Source: Rotaria socialis
Lineage: Eukaryota > Rotifera > Eurotatoria > Philodinida > Philodinidae
NCBI GenBank assembly: GCA_905331475.1
Contig: CAJNYU010003219.1
Span: 587,788-651,787, forward strand
Direction of reading: 5' to 3'
DNA length: 64,000 nt
This document shows positions 23,574-36,147 of this stretch, piece after piece. The notes below the pieces were generated by a model. That model was not told the origin of the DNA, searched no databases, and saw only the letters and a program-made list of their open reading frames with translations. A program made the position numbers and the translations under genes. How positions within the stretch are numbered: the first letter of the stretch is position 1; every line of letters starts with the position of its first letter.

Positions 23574-24057
23574 AAATACACTGCGTATTTCAGTTAAATT
23601 ATTTTGTTTCAGCTAACTGAAATAAATGTCTCTCCTGTAAAAAAGAATGTACTTTTTGGAAATTTTCTTAAGTGAAGATTTTCCTTTTCAGTGTTTTCTG
23701 TCATACGTGTCATTAATTCAATGTGCTATCATGAACAGCGATCTCACATATTCAAAGTGCTGAGTCTTTTATGTAATGGATAATTTCGTGCACGTTTTCC
23801 TTACCATTCCAATAAAGATCTATCATTGCCAAAATATAAGTTTACTTTAATATAACACTTGACTGCTTTATCCAAAATTTGAAACAATTTTTTCTAGGTT
23901 ATCGAATTGGTTTGCTTCTCTCATCATTTATCATATTGTTATTCAACAGCGTCCTCTTTTTCTTATTTATAGTATGTGTATTTAATCTTATTGTAACCAT
24001 TCTCTATGGAAGTTAGTTTTTTAATTAAATTGACAAGTTTGTCAATTGACGACGGCA
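23574..24057. other. intergenic DNA
   Basis: AT-rich. Nothing recognised. Confidence 0.35.
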
Positions 24058-24369
24058 ATGGTGACGATGGTAAAACGTGTAGATCTTCTCTACTATCTAT
24101 TTTTCGACATTGGTTTCAATAAACTATTCTATGCTTTCTCTCGCTATAAGACAATAGTTCATGATGAAGTCAATGTAGAACAATCTACCATAGAAAGTTT
24201 ACAATATTTTGCACAAAACAGTTTGCCTGAATACATCAAGTCGGATCAAACCGGATGTTTTCTACAAATAAGCATTGCCATTTTGTTCAAACTATTTTAC
24301 AAGTACTCATCTCGTCCAAACTTCATGTATAAAACAATAATGTTTGTCTTGTTTACATTATATGATTAG
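24058..24369 (+). CDS. possible small unrecognised gene
   Basis: An open frame from the ATG at 24058 encodes about 103 residues with two hydrophobic stretches (LLYYLFFDIGFNKLFYAF near the start, ISIAILFKLFY towards the end). There is no family match or splice partner. It may be chance. Confidence 0.2.
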   Translation: MVTMVKRVDLLYYLFFDIGFNKLFYAFSRYKTIVHDEVNVEQSTIESLQYFAQNSLPEYIKSDQTGCFLQISIAILFKLFYKYSSRPNFMYKTIMFVLFTLYD

Positions 24370-26740
24370 ATCATCATTGGTCAATTTGACATTCTTATGA
24401 TTGAAAAATATTCCGGTTCATTGCGACAATTACTGTAGTTTTTTTGTTCTATTTTTTAATTTTTATATATATTATAAGGAGATGAGTCCGAATACTTAAT
24501 GATGATTTTAGATAAACAATAGAAATTTCAATTGATGAACGATAACCATAACCAGAAGGTTAATTCTAAATATGGACATTGTTATTTTGAAATCGTATAA
24601 GGTTGTACTGGAACTGAGTGTTTAATTTCACTATAAGGAACACATGCGAGTGTGTATCGAACTAGTGAGGGTGGGTTTCTCGAAAGTTTTCTTTTAGGAA
24701 CTGGCTAACATCACTAAAAAATCGATGATTTTTCAGCCAAGTTATTTCAATACTTGACCGTTTACTATTTTTGTCATACCAAGCGTTATTGACAAGTTGC
24801 CAATATAGTGGATCCATGAAGTCTTAAGATAAAGCGCATTATATTTATAGCTTCATTTGTCATCCAACCAACTCTCTGAGTTTTAGCGAAGTGTTAAACA
24901 TCTTGAAAAAATAATTCTTTCAGCATTAACATGGTGAAAAAAAGTTAACGGTCGCTTCAAACCACATTATTAAGAAAATATATAATTTCGAAAGTAAAAT
25001 AAGAATAATTTTTCTGCACGAATTTCTAAAGAAAAAAAGTTGTAATTATTTTTATTCGTGAATCAACTCCTTCAGTCACTTCGACTATCAATTTAGTTTG
25101 ATTTTTTCAAATGTGTTCAATCAGATATAATGCCTTGATATAGCTAGCGGTTTTGCACCGGTTGCTAGAAATAACATTTTAATGTTTTATGCTCACGAGA
25201 ACAAACGATCGGTAACCTACTTCACTGAACCCATGTTCAATACACGGGTGAGCAACCATAGAAACAAAGTTGCAATCAATTGAAAATATGTGCTGCATCA
25301 GTTGAAATAGAAGGATAGAACGATTTTAAAATATATCATAATAATTTAGCCGATATATGGAAAGACGCAATTAATTATCTATCATAATATATGTATATAT
25401 GATTTGTTGAACTTTTAAAATTTTCTGAGAATGCTTGAGCCTTCAACAGTCGAGCGTACCTCTCTATTAGAGATTTCGCCACTCACAATCATAGTATAAA
25501 TAATCAGTCATTGAAACACATATGAGCTATTTATTAGCGAATGGTCACAAAGCGATATATCCTCTATGAATGACAAGTAGTTTTTAAATCAGTTTCAACT
25601 TGTCTTCTCTTAAGCAAGCCAAATGTTGTCAGCGTGATAAAGTACGAGACTATAGTTCAACAGAGATTTTAAAACTCTTCAATGTCATTGTGAACGATCT
25701 AGTAAAATAACCAGCTACAAATTCATGAAAATACAGTCCATAAATTCAATGCCATGAGTATTCTATTCACAAAAACATTTCTGAAACATTAGTTACAATT
25801 TCAAATCTTTTTTTCATTGAAGAAATTTGAAAATCTGTTATGATTTCCTCATATGTAAGATTTCGTTGATTACTTATAAACGTATATATGAAATCCTTTT
25901 ATCATACTAAAACATTTTACTATGTTTTACTTCTTGAAATCACTTAGTTCGCTTCAAAATTGTCCCGGTTAATCGTAAAACATGAGTACCATTTAAACAA
26001 AGCATAAGAGCAAAATCCATTGCTTCAATACTCGAAACTAATATTTCTTTTGATGTATTGCTTTGTTTTCGAACGAAACAAACACTGATATACAGCGGAA
26101 AGAGAAAGAAAAAAAAATTTGGTATTATATTTACTTTAACTTATGAAACAAAAATCATTATGCTATTTTCCGCACACATGCGCCGGCTGATCTGTAAATG
26201 CAAGAAATATAGTGAATGCTATTATTAATCGTGCTTGTCGACAACAGGCAAACCAAACTAGCTAATTCAATAGCAAGGATAGACAAATGTTTCAAAACAA
26301 TAGAAAATAGCCAGTTTAACATAGGCGATCGATAGAGAGCATGCTTAAAAGAAATAATAGTTAGCTATGTCAATGCTCGATAAATGTTTTGAATAGTTTC
26401 TTATCTTGATATCGCACAATTGACTGAACGTAAATAACATTAAAATACCCATAGAAAACATTTCATGCAATTCGAATCTAGTATATAAAGAACACAGAAT
26501 GCAGATGAAACATATTTTACCGATGTATAGTATTTACATGGCCTCGTTATTCAAAACAGCATTTTAAGTTTTCTCGTAAAAACAAAAGTGATCAATTATT
26601 TCAAAACATACATATTTAGCAAATAGTAGATATTATATAAACTGTGCTTTTTAGCAATCATTTGTAAATATAAATTTTATTTATTCAAATATTTGTAATC
26701 ATTCGTTCTCTAGCTTTATAGCCTATTGAAATAATTAGAA
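24370..26740. other. gene-poor AT-rich DNA
   Basis: No coding region, RNA or clear repeat was recognised over about 2.4 kb. A TATATAA-like word near 26632 may serve the small gene that follows. Confidence 0.4.
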
Positions 26741-26971
26741 ATGACTAAGACTGCTACCGTTCCACAACGGGTAAGTAATAACAAATTGATCTATCGAGGA
26801 TATACATCTTCAGTAATGCTAATAATTGAAATTGAGGTATATTACTCGATATCAATCTTACATTTCAATGATAGCTCACTTATTCTGTAGTCTACACGTA
26901 TTTTTGTTTAGGCACATATTCAGGAAATCAAGATTAATATGAACAATGTTCCACCGGTCTTCACTGGATGA
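26741..26971 (+). CDS. possible 29-residue two-exon peptide or gene stub
   Basis: Exon 1 (26741-26770) encodes MTKTATVPQR and ends in a strong donor, CGG|GTAAGT. Exon 2 (26912-26971) follows TTTGTTTAG and encodes AHIQEIKINMNNVPPVFTG before TGA. Phase and splice sites are canonical. The product has no known domain. Immediately downstream begin GAATTAC/GTAATTC inverted words and the ACCAGGGACT repeat, so this could be the 5' stub of a gene cut by a rearrangement rather than a complete micro-protein gene. Confidence 0.35.
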
Positions 26972-27164
26972 CGCTTTTGAATTACGAAGTAATTCATAGG
27001 GAATGAATTACCGAATAATTCAAAATCAACTAACTACTTACTCACTACAGTAAAAGCCATACGATTATACCAGGGACTACAGGGGACTAGCAGGGACAAG
27101 AGGTAATTCAAATTATTTCTATCTTTTATTACTTGTATAATCGGTAATTTCATCTATAAATTCT

Positions 27165-27243
27165 ACCAGGGACTACCAGCGATTACCAGGGACTACCAGC
27201 GATTACCAGGGACTACCAGCGATTACCAGGGACTACCAAGGAC
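27165..27243. repeat. 20-bp tandem repeat
   Basis: About four copies of GATTACCAGGGACTACCAGC, themselves made of two related ~10-bp halves (ACCAGGGACT, ACCAGCGATT). Related single words occur from 27080. Confidence 0.85.
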
Positions 27244-27330
27244 TAGGATAATACATCAGTTCTATCAGATTTCTCAATAGTAATGTTACATGGGGAAACT
27301 AACCAGTACGACTAGCACATCCCCACAATA

Positions 27331-27657
27331 CAGGGGCGGCGGAGCGTCATTAAGCTAGGTGAGGCTCATCATTTTTTTTTCTATCGTGGAATTTTATGTA
27401 AGCATCAATCAGAAAATAAGTCTTCTTTTTATTGAACTTCAGAAAAAATAAAAATGGTCAGCATAAAAACAAAGATTTGAAAATACCAAAAAATACTTTT
27501 GCTGCTTCTTTGATGCAAGAATAAAAAATAGCAATATTCAGTACAAAAACAAGTGAGTTGAGCCTCATCTTGCGAAATCTAGGTGAGGCTGAGCCTCATA
27601 TGCTAAAAACTAGGTGAGGCTCAAGCCTCACCTGTCTCAGTGGCTCCGCCGCCACTG
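27331..27657. mobile_element. hAT MITE (CAGKGGCGGCGGAGC ends)
   Basis: Ends CAGGGGCGGCGGAGC and GCTCCGCCGCCACTG are inverted with one mismatch, flanked by exact CCACAATA duplications (27323-27330, 27658-27665). Next to each end lie GGTGAGGCTCA words and their complements. There is no transposase. The TIR core GGCGGCGGA is shared with the inner unit of dispersed repeat A/B. Confidence 0.9.
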
Positions 27658-27970
27658 CCACAATATGATTACTTCCCTTTATAGTATTCATAGCACACTC
27701 CAGACTTCTACTCCACACAACATGCATCACAACACAACTGTGTGATTCCATACCTTTTCACGCGTATATTAACAACTTCGACATTGGAAGCTGTTTCAAA
27801 CCGCATCAGCACCACTAAACAATCAGCTACCTGTTTTTTTAGTCTCAAACCTCTCCATAGCACGTACAAATAGACCGTGTCCTGTGCGTACGGGAACTCA
27901 AAACACACGCTTATTACTCACAATGAACGTTTCAAAAGAAGAACCGCCACCTTGTATACATGCATCTAGG

Positions 27971-28090
27971 TGTCAGGGAAGGGACACAACACTACATATC
28001 TAAATGTGGGTGCCAGGGAAGGGACACGACACAATATATCTAAATGTGGGTGTCAGGGAAGGGACACAACACTATATATCTAAATGTGGG
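27971..28090. repeat. three 40-bp tandem repeats at a transposon tip
   Basis: TGTCAGGGAAGGGACACAAC starts at 27971, 28011 (TGCC variant) and 28051. Each unit ends TAAATGTGGG. The array stops exactly where the long terminal inverted repeat of the next element begins. Confidence 0.9.
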
Positions 28091-31000
28091 TCATTCCACG
28101 GGAAATCGCCAGCCGATCCGGCGACCACGCTCAAATTCATTCAAAGTTACAGGGTTTGTAGAGAATTTTGCGCTGATCATTTTGGTAATAAATTTTTCCA
28201 GAATAAATTGTATTTTTGCGAAGATAGAGGTCAAATACAAAAAGTACACTTTTCTTTTTTAAAGTAAATAAAAAAAGCATTTTTTTTGAAAAAATGATGA
28301 AAATCTCACTTTTTCACTCGAATTTTAAAACCAACCACATATTCAGAATCCTTGTGAAAAACTGCATCAGAATCCATAGGAACTGAAATAATTTTGAAGA
28401 ACTTTCACAGACTACTGGATCGTTTTGCGATGCACTAGTGAGGCACAGTGTTTGAAAAATTTGCTGTGAAAGTCTGAATTCATAGAAATATTGGCACTAG
28501 CAGTTCGATAGAGTGAAACGTGCTCTACAACATGTACGAGTCAGTTTTCTTCCCGACTCTGATTTTGCAAGGAACGAGCATCAACACGATTTTCAACGAT
28601 AAATTTTTATTCAAATCTTACTTTTTGGCCTAAATAAATATATCCGAATTCCTTAAAGTGTTTCAGGACTTGTAGAGCTTTTTACGCCGAGTATTTTGGT
28701 ACTAAAAGATTGAATATTCAACTCTATTTTCACGAACATATAGGTAAAATAATAGAAGCATATATTTTGGTTTTTTGACTATTTCGAGTAAAAATGAATT
28801 TTTTTTCACAAAAATGAAACTGATAACACCTTAGTATTGACTTAAACCATAAGTCTGATAATGTATTCAGATTGAGCATGGAAAACTACAATATAATGTA
28901 CGAAATGTACGAACTTTGAAGTACCTATCAAATATTGTTTGATCCTATGTGATATGTACGCCATGGAGGGTGAATGTAAAAGACTATAGAATTAATTAAA
29001 GAAATGGAAATAATCTAAAATAAAGTCTTGATCGATTCATTAGAGTGGAGTTAGCTCTAGAACATTTATTAATAAGCTTTCTCCGCAATGCAAGTTCTAG
29101 AGAGAACATTTGACGAAATTTTCATAATTAAGTGTTTATAATCTACAAATCGATGTGTGTTTAACTTATTTCGTTGAAGTATTTATCAAAAATTAGTATA
29201 AATCGTAATGGTAGCAGTTTGAAACGAGAAATATTTTGATTAGGTTAGAGATCAATCGATAATATATATATGTATGTATTAATACAGAAGGAGGCGCTTC
29301 GTTTTTAGTAAAAATCAGGGATTCGTAAAGAAAACGTATGATTCATCCTCGTCGATTCTAAGATACACTTACTAAATTACTTAACTATTTTTCGTCACTT
29401 CTCAAACTCATTTGAAATTGTGCCTGGTAAATCGCACATTTGGTGTTCTCATCCTTGTCGTGATGAAGTTTCATCTAATGGGAAAAACCGGTGTTTAAAA
29501 TTTGGTCAAAAACCATCACATCCAAAAGGAAAAAGAGCAATAGTAATAATGAAAATGTTTTAAATGGAACTTCTACAAAGCTTTCAGAAGATGATTATCT
29601 TTGTGAAACATGTTTTACAAAAGAAGAAAATCTTTTTATGAATGACGAAGAGACAAATGTGGATGCTGATGATTGTGAAGAAAGTCTGAATTACAACAAC
29701 TTGCATGACGATTCAGGTTTTCAACAATGGTCTCCAATGGATGATGATGACCACGTTGAACACGAAGATATCGAATTAAAGTTGAACCAAGTATTTCACT
29801 TGGTGAATGTGAAGAAAATTGATGATTTGTGAGTTCTTTTCTTTGTAAATCAAAAACACGAAATTCATTTTTTCATAGTCGCAACACGAAACAAATTTCA
29901 AATGCTATCGACGCAACTTATTTCAAACTTCGCGAGTGGAGTAATACAATTATGCCCTCTTCCCTTCATGATGAAAAGCCTGAAATATTTGACTCGCTGA
30001 ATGTTTCAATTGATGATGCTGTTTCGATTCTAAATCATCTACGGGAACTCTTCAGTATCAGCGACAGCAACGAGCAAAAACGACTGCTGACAATGCTACC
30101 ACCACATTGGGGTCGCGATCGAATGGCTAATTGGTTTGGTGGTTCAGAGCACCAAGCTCGACACTCCGTAGACCTTCGAACAGCGGGTGGTATTTTCTCG
30201 AAACCTGAAGATCGACGAGGAAATAAATCACTTGATGAACAAATTGAACTCACAGTGCATAAATTCTACACAAGCGACGAAGTCAGCCGGGAAACATCTT
30301 ACAAAAAGCAGGTCATTCATCCGCCACCATCTAGAAAGCCCGTTCCTTTACGTTTTCTTCATTCGAACATCGGCGAGACATACCAGCAGTTCAAATCGAA
30401 GTATATCAACATTGAAATAAGTCGATCGAAGTTCTCTTCACTGCGGCCAGTTTGGGTGAGAGATCAAATAGCTCATGAATCTTGTATGTGCATCTATCAT
30501 GAGAATGCTGATTTAGTGCTTCAGGTAATTCATTATTAGCTTATGATTTCATTTATTTTCTTTATTTTTAGGGAATATCAAAATCGCTTCATCATCTCGT
30601 CTCAATGAAAAACTTAATCGAAGAAACTGTTTGCACATCTCCTTCTGAATTTTGTTATTATCGCCAATGTGTTAATTGTCGCCAATTAAAAGCATCTGAT
30701 ATACTATCTGATGGTATAGATATTGAAATTAAAGATTCAGCTTCATGGTCAATATGGAAGAAACTAAATTCACGTTACGAGCTTCTTCATTTGACTGGTA
30801 CATTTCGAGCACTTTTAGAAGAAATCGACAGTTTATGGTCGAACTTTATTATACACAGCTTTTACACACGTGAACAACGTGACTACATTGCCTTAATTAA
30901 AGAGACGTCAACTATCACCACTTTTGCAGTTGTACAGGTCGACTTTGCTCAGAATTTTTCTTTCGTTATACAGCGAGAAATTCAATCAGCATACTACTCC

Positions 31001-32376
31001 CGTCAACAAGCAACCATCTTTACGATATAAAAGTCGGCGAAGAACATCGTAACATGGTATTGATCTCCGATTATCTTGCACACGATACAAAATTTGTTTA
31101 CTCTGGACAGAAACTCATCGTTGATTTCCTTAGAAAACAATACCCAAACGTTCTGAAGTTAAATTATGTCAGTGATGGTGCATCGGCTCACTTTAAGAGT
31201 AAGTATTTGGTACTTCAAGGTAGCATTCGAATGGACTCTTTTCTTTTTATTAGATAAATACAATATGTACAACTTGGCTCACCACCATGCAGATTTTAAT
31301 ATTGTTGCATCATGGACATTTAGTGCAACTGGCCATGGAAAAGGTCCTTGTGACGGTGTAGGGGCAGTGGTTAAGTCAACTGCTACACAACATTTACTTA
31401 AAGGTGGGCCAAATGCTTCCTTCTCATCGCCTAAACAATTTTATGAATGGTGCTTCGAAAAAAATGATCGAATGGTTATCGCAAGACCTCGTCGAATAGG
31501 CACTTCAAAATCCTTAACAACTCAGATGCCCAAACCTAATCGCCCTATTGAAGTACGTTGGCTGTCTGGTGATGTTGTCAACAAAGAATTCGAAAACTGT
31601 TTACAGCAGCGATGGAGTCGACTTTCTACCCAAGGTATCATTTTAGTACAATAGATTCTTGTGACCACATTAATTTTCATTATATTCAATTTCTGAATTC
31701 GTGATATTCATCAGTTTGATACGGATGTAAATGGATCTATTTCATGTCGTCGCACTTCACAATCTACTCGTACCACCATCCACACATTTAAAATTCCGCC
31801 TATTAATCGATTGGCTGCTAATCGAAACATCACCGATTGATATTGATTCATTTTTCTTCTATCGTAGGTTTTTTCCAACATGATCATAACAATAACGAAT
31901 TTAGCTTATTTTTACTTTCAGTGATCATCTAATAACACAAGATTTTGATCAATACTTCAACGAAATAAGTTAAACACACATCGATTTCTTGATTATAAAC
32001 ACTTAAATATGAAAATTTCGTCAACTGTTCTCTTTAGAACTTGCATTACGGAGAAAGCTAATTAATAAATGTCCTAGAGCGAACTCCACTCTAATGAATC
32101 GATCAAGACTTTATTTTAGATTATTTCCTTTTTTTAAATTAATTCTATAGTCTTTTCCATTCACCCTCCATTACGTACATATCACATAGGATCAAACAAT
32201 ATTTGATAGGTACTTCAGAGTTCATACATTTCGTACATTCTATTGTAGTTTTCCATGCTNTTCTGGAAAAATTTATTACCAAAATGATCAGCGCAAAATT
32301 CTCTACAAACCCTGTAACTTTGAATGAATTTGAGCGTGGTCGCCGGATCGGCTGGCGATTTCCCGTGGAATAACCC
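28088..32376 (+). mobile_element. DDD/E DNA transposon with ~1.1-kb TIRs
   Basis: The left arm runs 28088-29191. The right arm holds its inverse in two pieces: 32376-32261 matches 28088-28203, and 32259-31941 matches 28875-29191. The undetermined base at 32260 sits exactly at the jump, so about 671 bp of the right arm are missing, most likely an assembly gap. A multi-exon transposase lies between the arms. Outer tips read GGGTCATTCCACGGG and CCCGTGGAATAACCC. No target duplication is obvious. The right tip abuts dispersed repeat copy B. Confidence 0.85.
29395..31840 (+). pseudogene. decayed DDD/E-type transposase with introns
   Basis: The order is: a zinc-binding-like start (WCSHPC...C, then YLCETC) broken by a frameshift near 29530; an intron at 29830-29879; a central domain (PPHWGRDRMANWFGGSEHQAR near 30100); an intron ending at the AG before GGAATATC (30573); the first catalytic motif QVDFAQNFSF near 30940; a frameshift near 31027; SDGASAHFK (second D) ending at 31198; an intron at 31199-31253; then the HADF and SATGHGKGPCDGVGAVVKS (third D) motifs near 31335. 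This D...D...D pattern, with HGKGxxDGxGxxxK, occurs in many invertebrate proteins of transposon origin. The superfamily is not certain; Sola-like is a guess. At least two frameshifts make it inactive as it stands. Confidence 0.72.
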
Positions 32377-33042
32377 ATAAGAATGATTACCATCTGGTGA
32401 TTCCCCTTGTTGAAATGACATGTAGGTATCGTTGAAGCTCTGTGCACAATAATAATGTGCTTGACGAATAAATCAGATGTTGGTAGACGATGATTAATCA
32501 GTGTCTTTTTTTCCCCTTATATGTTTAGAATGATATTGGAGTGGATGCAAGGAGGTTTTTCATCAGTTTCTTCGTACCTTATCTTTTTGTTCAAAAAACG
32601 AATATTAGAGATACTAATTCAAACAATATATTTACCGGTAGTCATAAGATATTTTTGAGACTCGAAATGTAGAGCATATCAAAATCAGACGATATCGCCC
32701 CTTTTTTAATGATAAAAGGAATGATTTATTGACGATCAAATTGACAGTACTGCTTAAAATACAGTCGTTGAATAATTCCATCGTGTGCTTGATATTCTGC
32801 AGGACCTACATTATAAGCCTAGCATACAATGATGTAAAATAGTTTAACAACCTTCCATAGGCGGCGGAACAATTTCCCTCTAGGGTAGGCTCAAATTTTT
32901 AACTAAATGAGATAGGGAAGCGGCAGGGATGCCATGATCATTCTCACTTTTGAAGGAGACAGTGTAAAAAATTTCTTCTTCAAGATGCTGTGTTCGAGGA
33001 TGTTGCGAGCACGAGCACCCAAAAATTTTGAGCGCGAGTAAC

Positions 33043-33269
33043 CAGTGTTGCCAGATCTACCTGATTTTGAAAGCCTTTCAGGATTCTCCGTATGTCTTTT
33101 CGAATTCTTTCGGGATTCACCCGAATTTTTTCTGAACTTTTCAGGAATTTTTTCTCGTTTTTTTTTATTGGTTTTTCTCAATTTTTCGGATTTTTCTCGC
33201 TTGTTTTGGATTTTTCAGAATTTTCACATATGAATTCCGGATTTTCGACTTTAACATCTGACAACACTG
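33043..33269. mobile_element. small hAT-like MITE, copy B
   Basis: CAGTGTTGCCAGA and TCTGACAACACTG ends, the same element as 5078-5281, with flanks CGAGTAAC and GGGGTAAC. It moved with the larger repeat rather than inserting twice. The body is built of TTTTCAGGAATTTTT/TCGGATTTTTC words. Confidence 0.6.
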
Positions 33270-35059
33270 GGGGTAACTGATAAAATCGTGCTTAAGGTAG
33301 TGTAAGTTTCATTTTGTGAAATACAATGCAAAACAATTTTTCGAAAATAGGGGGTGTTACATCCCCGTCACCCCTCGCTCGAGGAACCCTTGTGTAGCTG
33401 ATCATGAATCAGCACTGTAAAAAAAATTCGTAGAACAATAAACCCTAGTACGTTTGGAAAGTCTTCCTAAACCCTTAAAAGGTTTATTTGGGTTTGCTAA
33501 ACCCTTTAAGTGTTTTTGTGTAAAAGGGTTTCTGAGGAAAAGGGTATTTGCAAATAAAAAGGGCTTATTGTTCCACGTTTTCATGAAAAGGGTTTATTAT
33601 TGTACTGTTCAGGGCTTCTTGTTCTACGTTTTGTGAAAAGGGGCTTTTGTGGAACTCACATATATTTTCGAAGAAAATAGTGAGTGTAAGTTTAATTGTT
33701 AGGTTTTTGCGGCTCCCCTGTATCCCACCCCCTTTTCACAAAACGTGAAAAAACTAACACTTCGATGCACTAATTAGATATAATTTTTGTACAGATGGAT
33801 TCCCTATGTTCACCACTATTCACATCACTAATAAAAATCTAGTTTCACTAATTAGAAATCGTTATAATTTGGATTTAATCCCTAATTAATCATCAAAATC
33901 TGTCGTTTTTATTATTATAGTCCATAGTTACGATAGTAGCGCATATTTTTATTATTACAGACGTTATCAACGAGTGTATGCTATCGCTACAGAAGCTAGC
34001 AACTAGTTCATGCTACTATTACACTCGTTACTTCTATCACCTACAATAAACAGATGAAGATTTTAATCTTTTTTTTCTCACACAAATACCTTAATCTAGA
34101 GCTTGAAGTCACTTTAGTGTATTTACAATTCGCAACTTTTCCATCCACTGGGAAGCTTTTATCAAATTTTTGGTTATGAAAAAAATGTATCGATTTCTCA
34201 CCTGGTAATACGAAAAAATATAAATGTTTCAACAATATTGATAGCTATATCCTAAATACTATTTAAACTATTATCATTCACAATATTTCTCAATGAAACC
34301 GCTAAACACTTCAGCATACTGACATATTCTAAACAAAAAGTTTTCATACGTTCTCTCTAGTAATATTTCCTGTTGATAGATCCAATAAACTTCACATATT
34401 AAAAAGGTTTTATTATCTTATTTTTGAACAGAACATGATCTCACTACACTGAAAAAATAAAACTTCTATTTGATCAGTATCTAACTAACCGAAATATGAG
34501 AGTTCCACATTTTAGCCCCAACGGGGCTGCGCTGAAAAGCTTTTTATTCTACGGTGAAGGGTACACTGTAAAAAAAACGTAGAATACTAAATCCTAGTAC
34601 TAGAAGAAAATTTTCCGAAACCCATAAAGGGTTTCTGCTTTCTTTGGAAACCCGACGGGTTTATGAGACTAATGATATTTGAAGAAAAAAAGGGTTTGTT
34701 GCGGCGGAATTCAAAGAGAAGGGTTTAGTATTCTACGGTCAAGGGTTTATTGTTCTATCCTTGCACGAAAACGGTTTAATATTCAAGTCAAGTCAGATCA
34801 AAATTTTTTATATCGGACATGACTTCATTTAACGAGGCGGAAACGACGGATTTCGGATTTTGAAAATTCAACAATCCAACGGCAATGTCCTGTTACAAAT
34901 GATGGAATTTTGTGCTGACATTTTTGCAATATGTAGGCCTCGTGGTTCTTAAAATATCCTGAGATTTTCAGCACAAACAGATGTTTTCTCCTGAAGTTAA
35001 TGCGATTGCATAAATCAAGGGAGAAAAAACTCATTCGACCATTCTGTGCCATTCCTCAA

Positions 35060-35825
35060 TATTCCCACCCATTCAAAGGTCCCACACATTCCCAGCCATT
35101 TCAAGCCTTTCTTAGCCATTCCCAGCCGTCCCCAACCTTTCCTAGCCATTTCAAGTCTTTCCTAGTCATTCCCAGCCATTCGAGTGGCTGGGAATGAGCT
35201 TTTCCATCTTGACGTGAAGTCAAGTCAAGTGATATCCAAAAGTTTTTCTATCTCACCTGACTTGATTTCACTTCACTCGGTAGAAAAATTTTTCAATCAA
35301 GTTAAATCAAGTCACGTCAAGTCAAGTGATATAGAAAAGCTTTTTGATATCACGCGATTTGGCTTGACTGGTACAAAATTTTTCAATTAAGTTGAACCGA
35401 GTCAACTTAGATCGAAAACTTTTTCCAAATCACTTAACTTCATTTCATTTAACTTGATAAAAAAATTTTCTAGCAAGTGAAGACAACCCAACTGATATCG
35501 AAACGTTTTTCTATCTTACTTAACTTGATTTGACTTGACTTGACTTGGTAGACAATTTTTTTAAACAAGTTGAATCAAGCCAAGTGATATGGAAAATGTT
35601 TTCGATCTGACTTAGCTTGTTTAAGTTGATCGAAAAAAATTTCCATATCACTTAACTTGACTTGGTAGAAAATTTTTTCACCAAGCTAAATGAAGTCAAG
35701 TGATATGGAAATTTTTTTCGATCAACTTAAATCAAATCAGAGCGGAAAAAATTTCTATATCACTTGACTTGATTCGACTTGGTGAAAACATTTTCTAGCA
35801 AGTGAAGCCAAGTCAAGTGAAATCG
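35060..35825. repeat. CATTCCCAGCC and TCAAGTCAAGTGATAT word arrays
   Basis: 35060-35190 carries irregular repeats of CCATTCCCAGCCATTTCAAG and CTTTCCTAGCCATT. 35195-35825 carries many copies of CAAGTCAAGTGATATCGAAA and its complement (CACTTGACTTGATTTGACTT), interleaved with TAGAAAAATTTTTC. The second array can fold into many alternative hairpins. It may be a separate element nested in the CACTGT composite, but no TIR pair was fixed. Confidence 0.7.
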
Positions 35826-35854
35826 AAAAGTCACGTAAATGTTTTTAAATTTAG

Positions 35855-36020
35855 ATATGGTCGAACGTTTTGCTCAACAACGGAAAGTATAACATTTATA
35901 TTTAATAATATTTATTTTATTTAGATATCGTCAAGCGATTGGTTCAACAACGGTAAGTATAGCTTTTAGTATAAAATTATTATTTTTTTATTTAGAGCTT
36001 CTCGATCAATTTATAGAATG
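35855..36020 (+). other. three micro-exon-like cassettes
   Basis: Cassettes 35855-35882, 35925-35952 and 35996-36020 are each preceded by a T-rich tract and TTTAG and followed by GGAAAGTAT, GGTAAGTAT and GGTAAGTAT. The first two are near copies (28 nt, ATATSGTCRA...CAACAACG). They look like tandem micro-exons with canonical splice sites, but no host transcript is evident. Confidence 0.4.
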
Positions 36021-36147
36021 GTAAGTATTTCCTGACCCTTCTGAAATCCATCTGAAAAGGATTATAAAATCAATATGCCCTTTCATGTGTCTTTGGAAGG
36101 GTTTAGGAAAATAATAAACCGTGAAAAGGGTTTATTGTGCTTTACAC

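Noticed and set aside
27165-27243. Possible CRISPR array
   Set aside because: The tandem units are contiguous, with no unique spacers, in a eukaryotic context.
28004-28267. Two overlapping frames at the left TIR of the DDD/E element
   Set aside because: Produced by the 40-bp tandem repeat and the TIR. There is no protein signal.
30187-30420. Alternative frame inside the DDD/E transposase
   Set aside because: Shadow frame; the motif-bearing frame continues through it.
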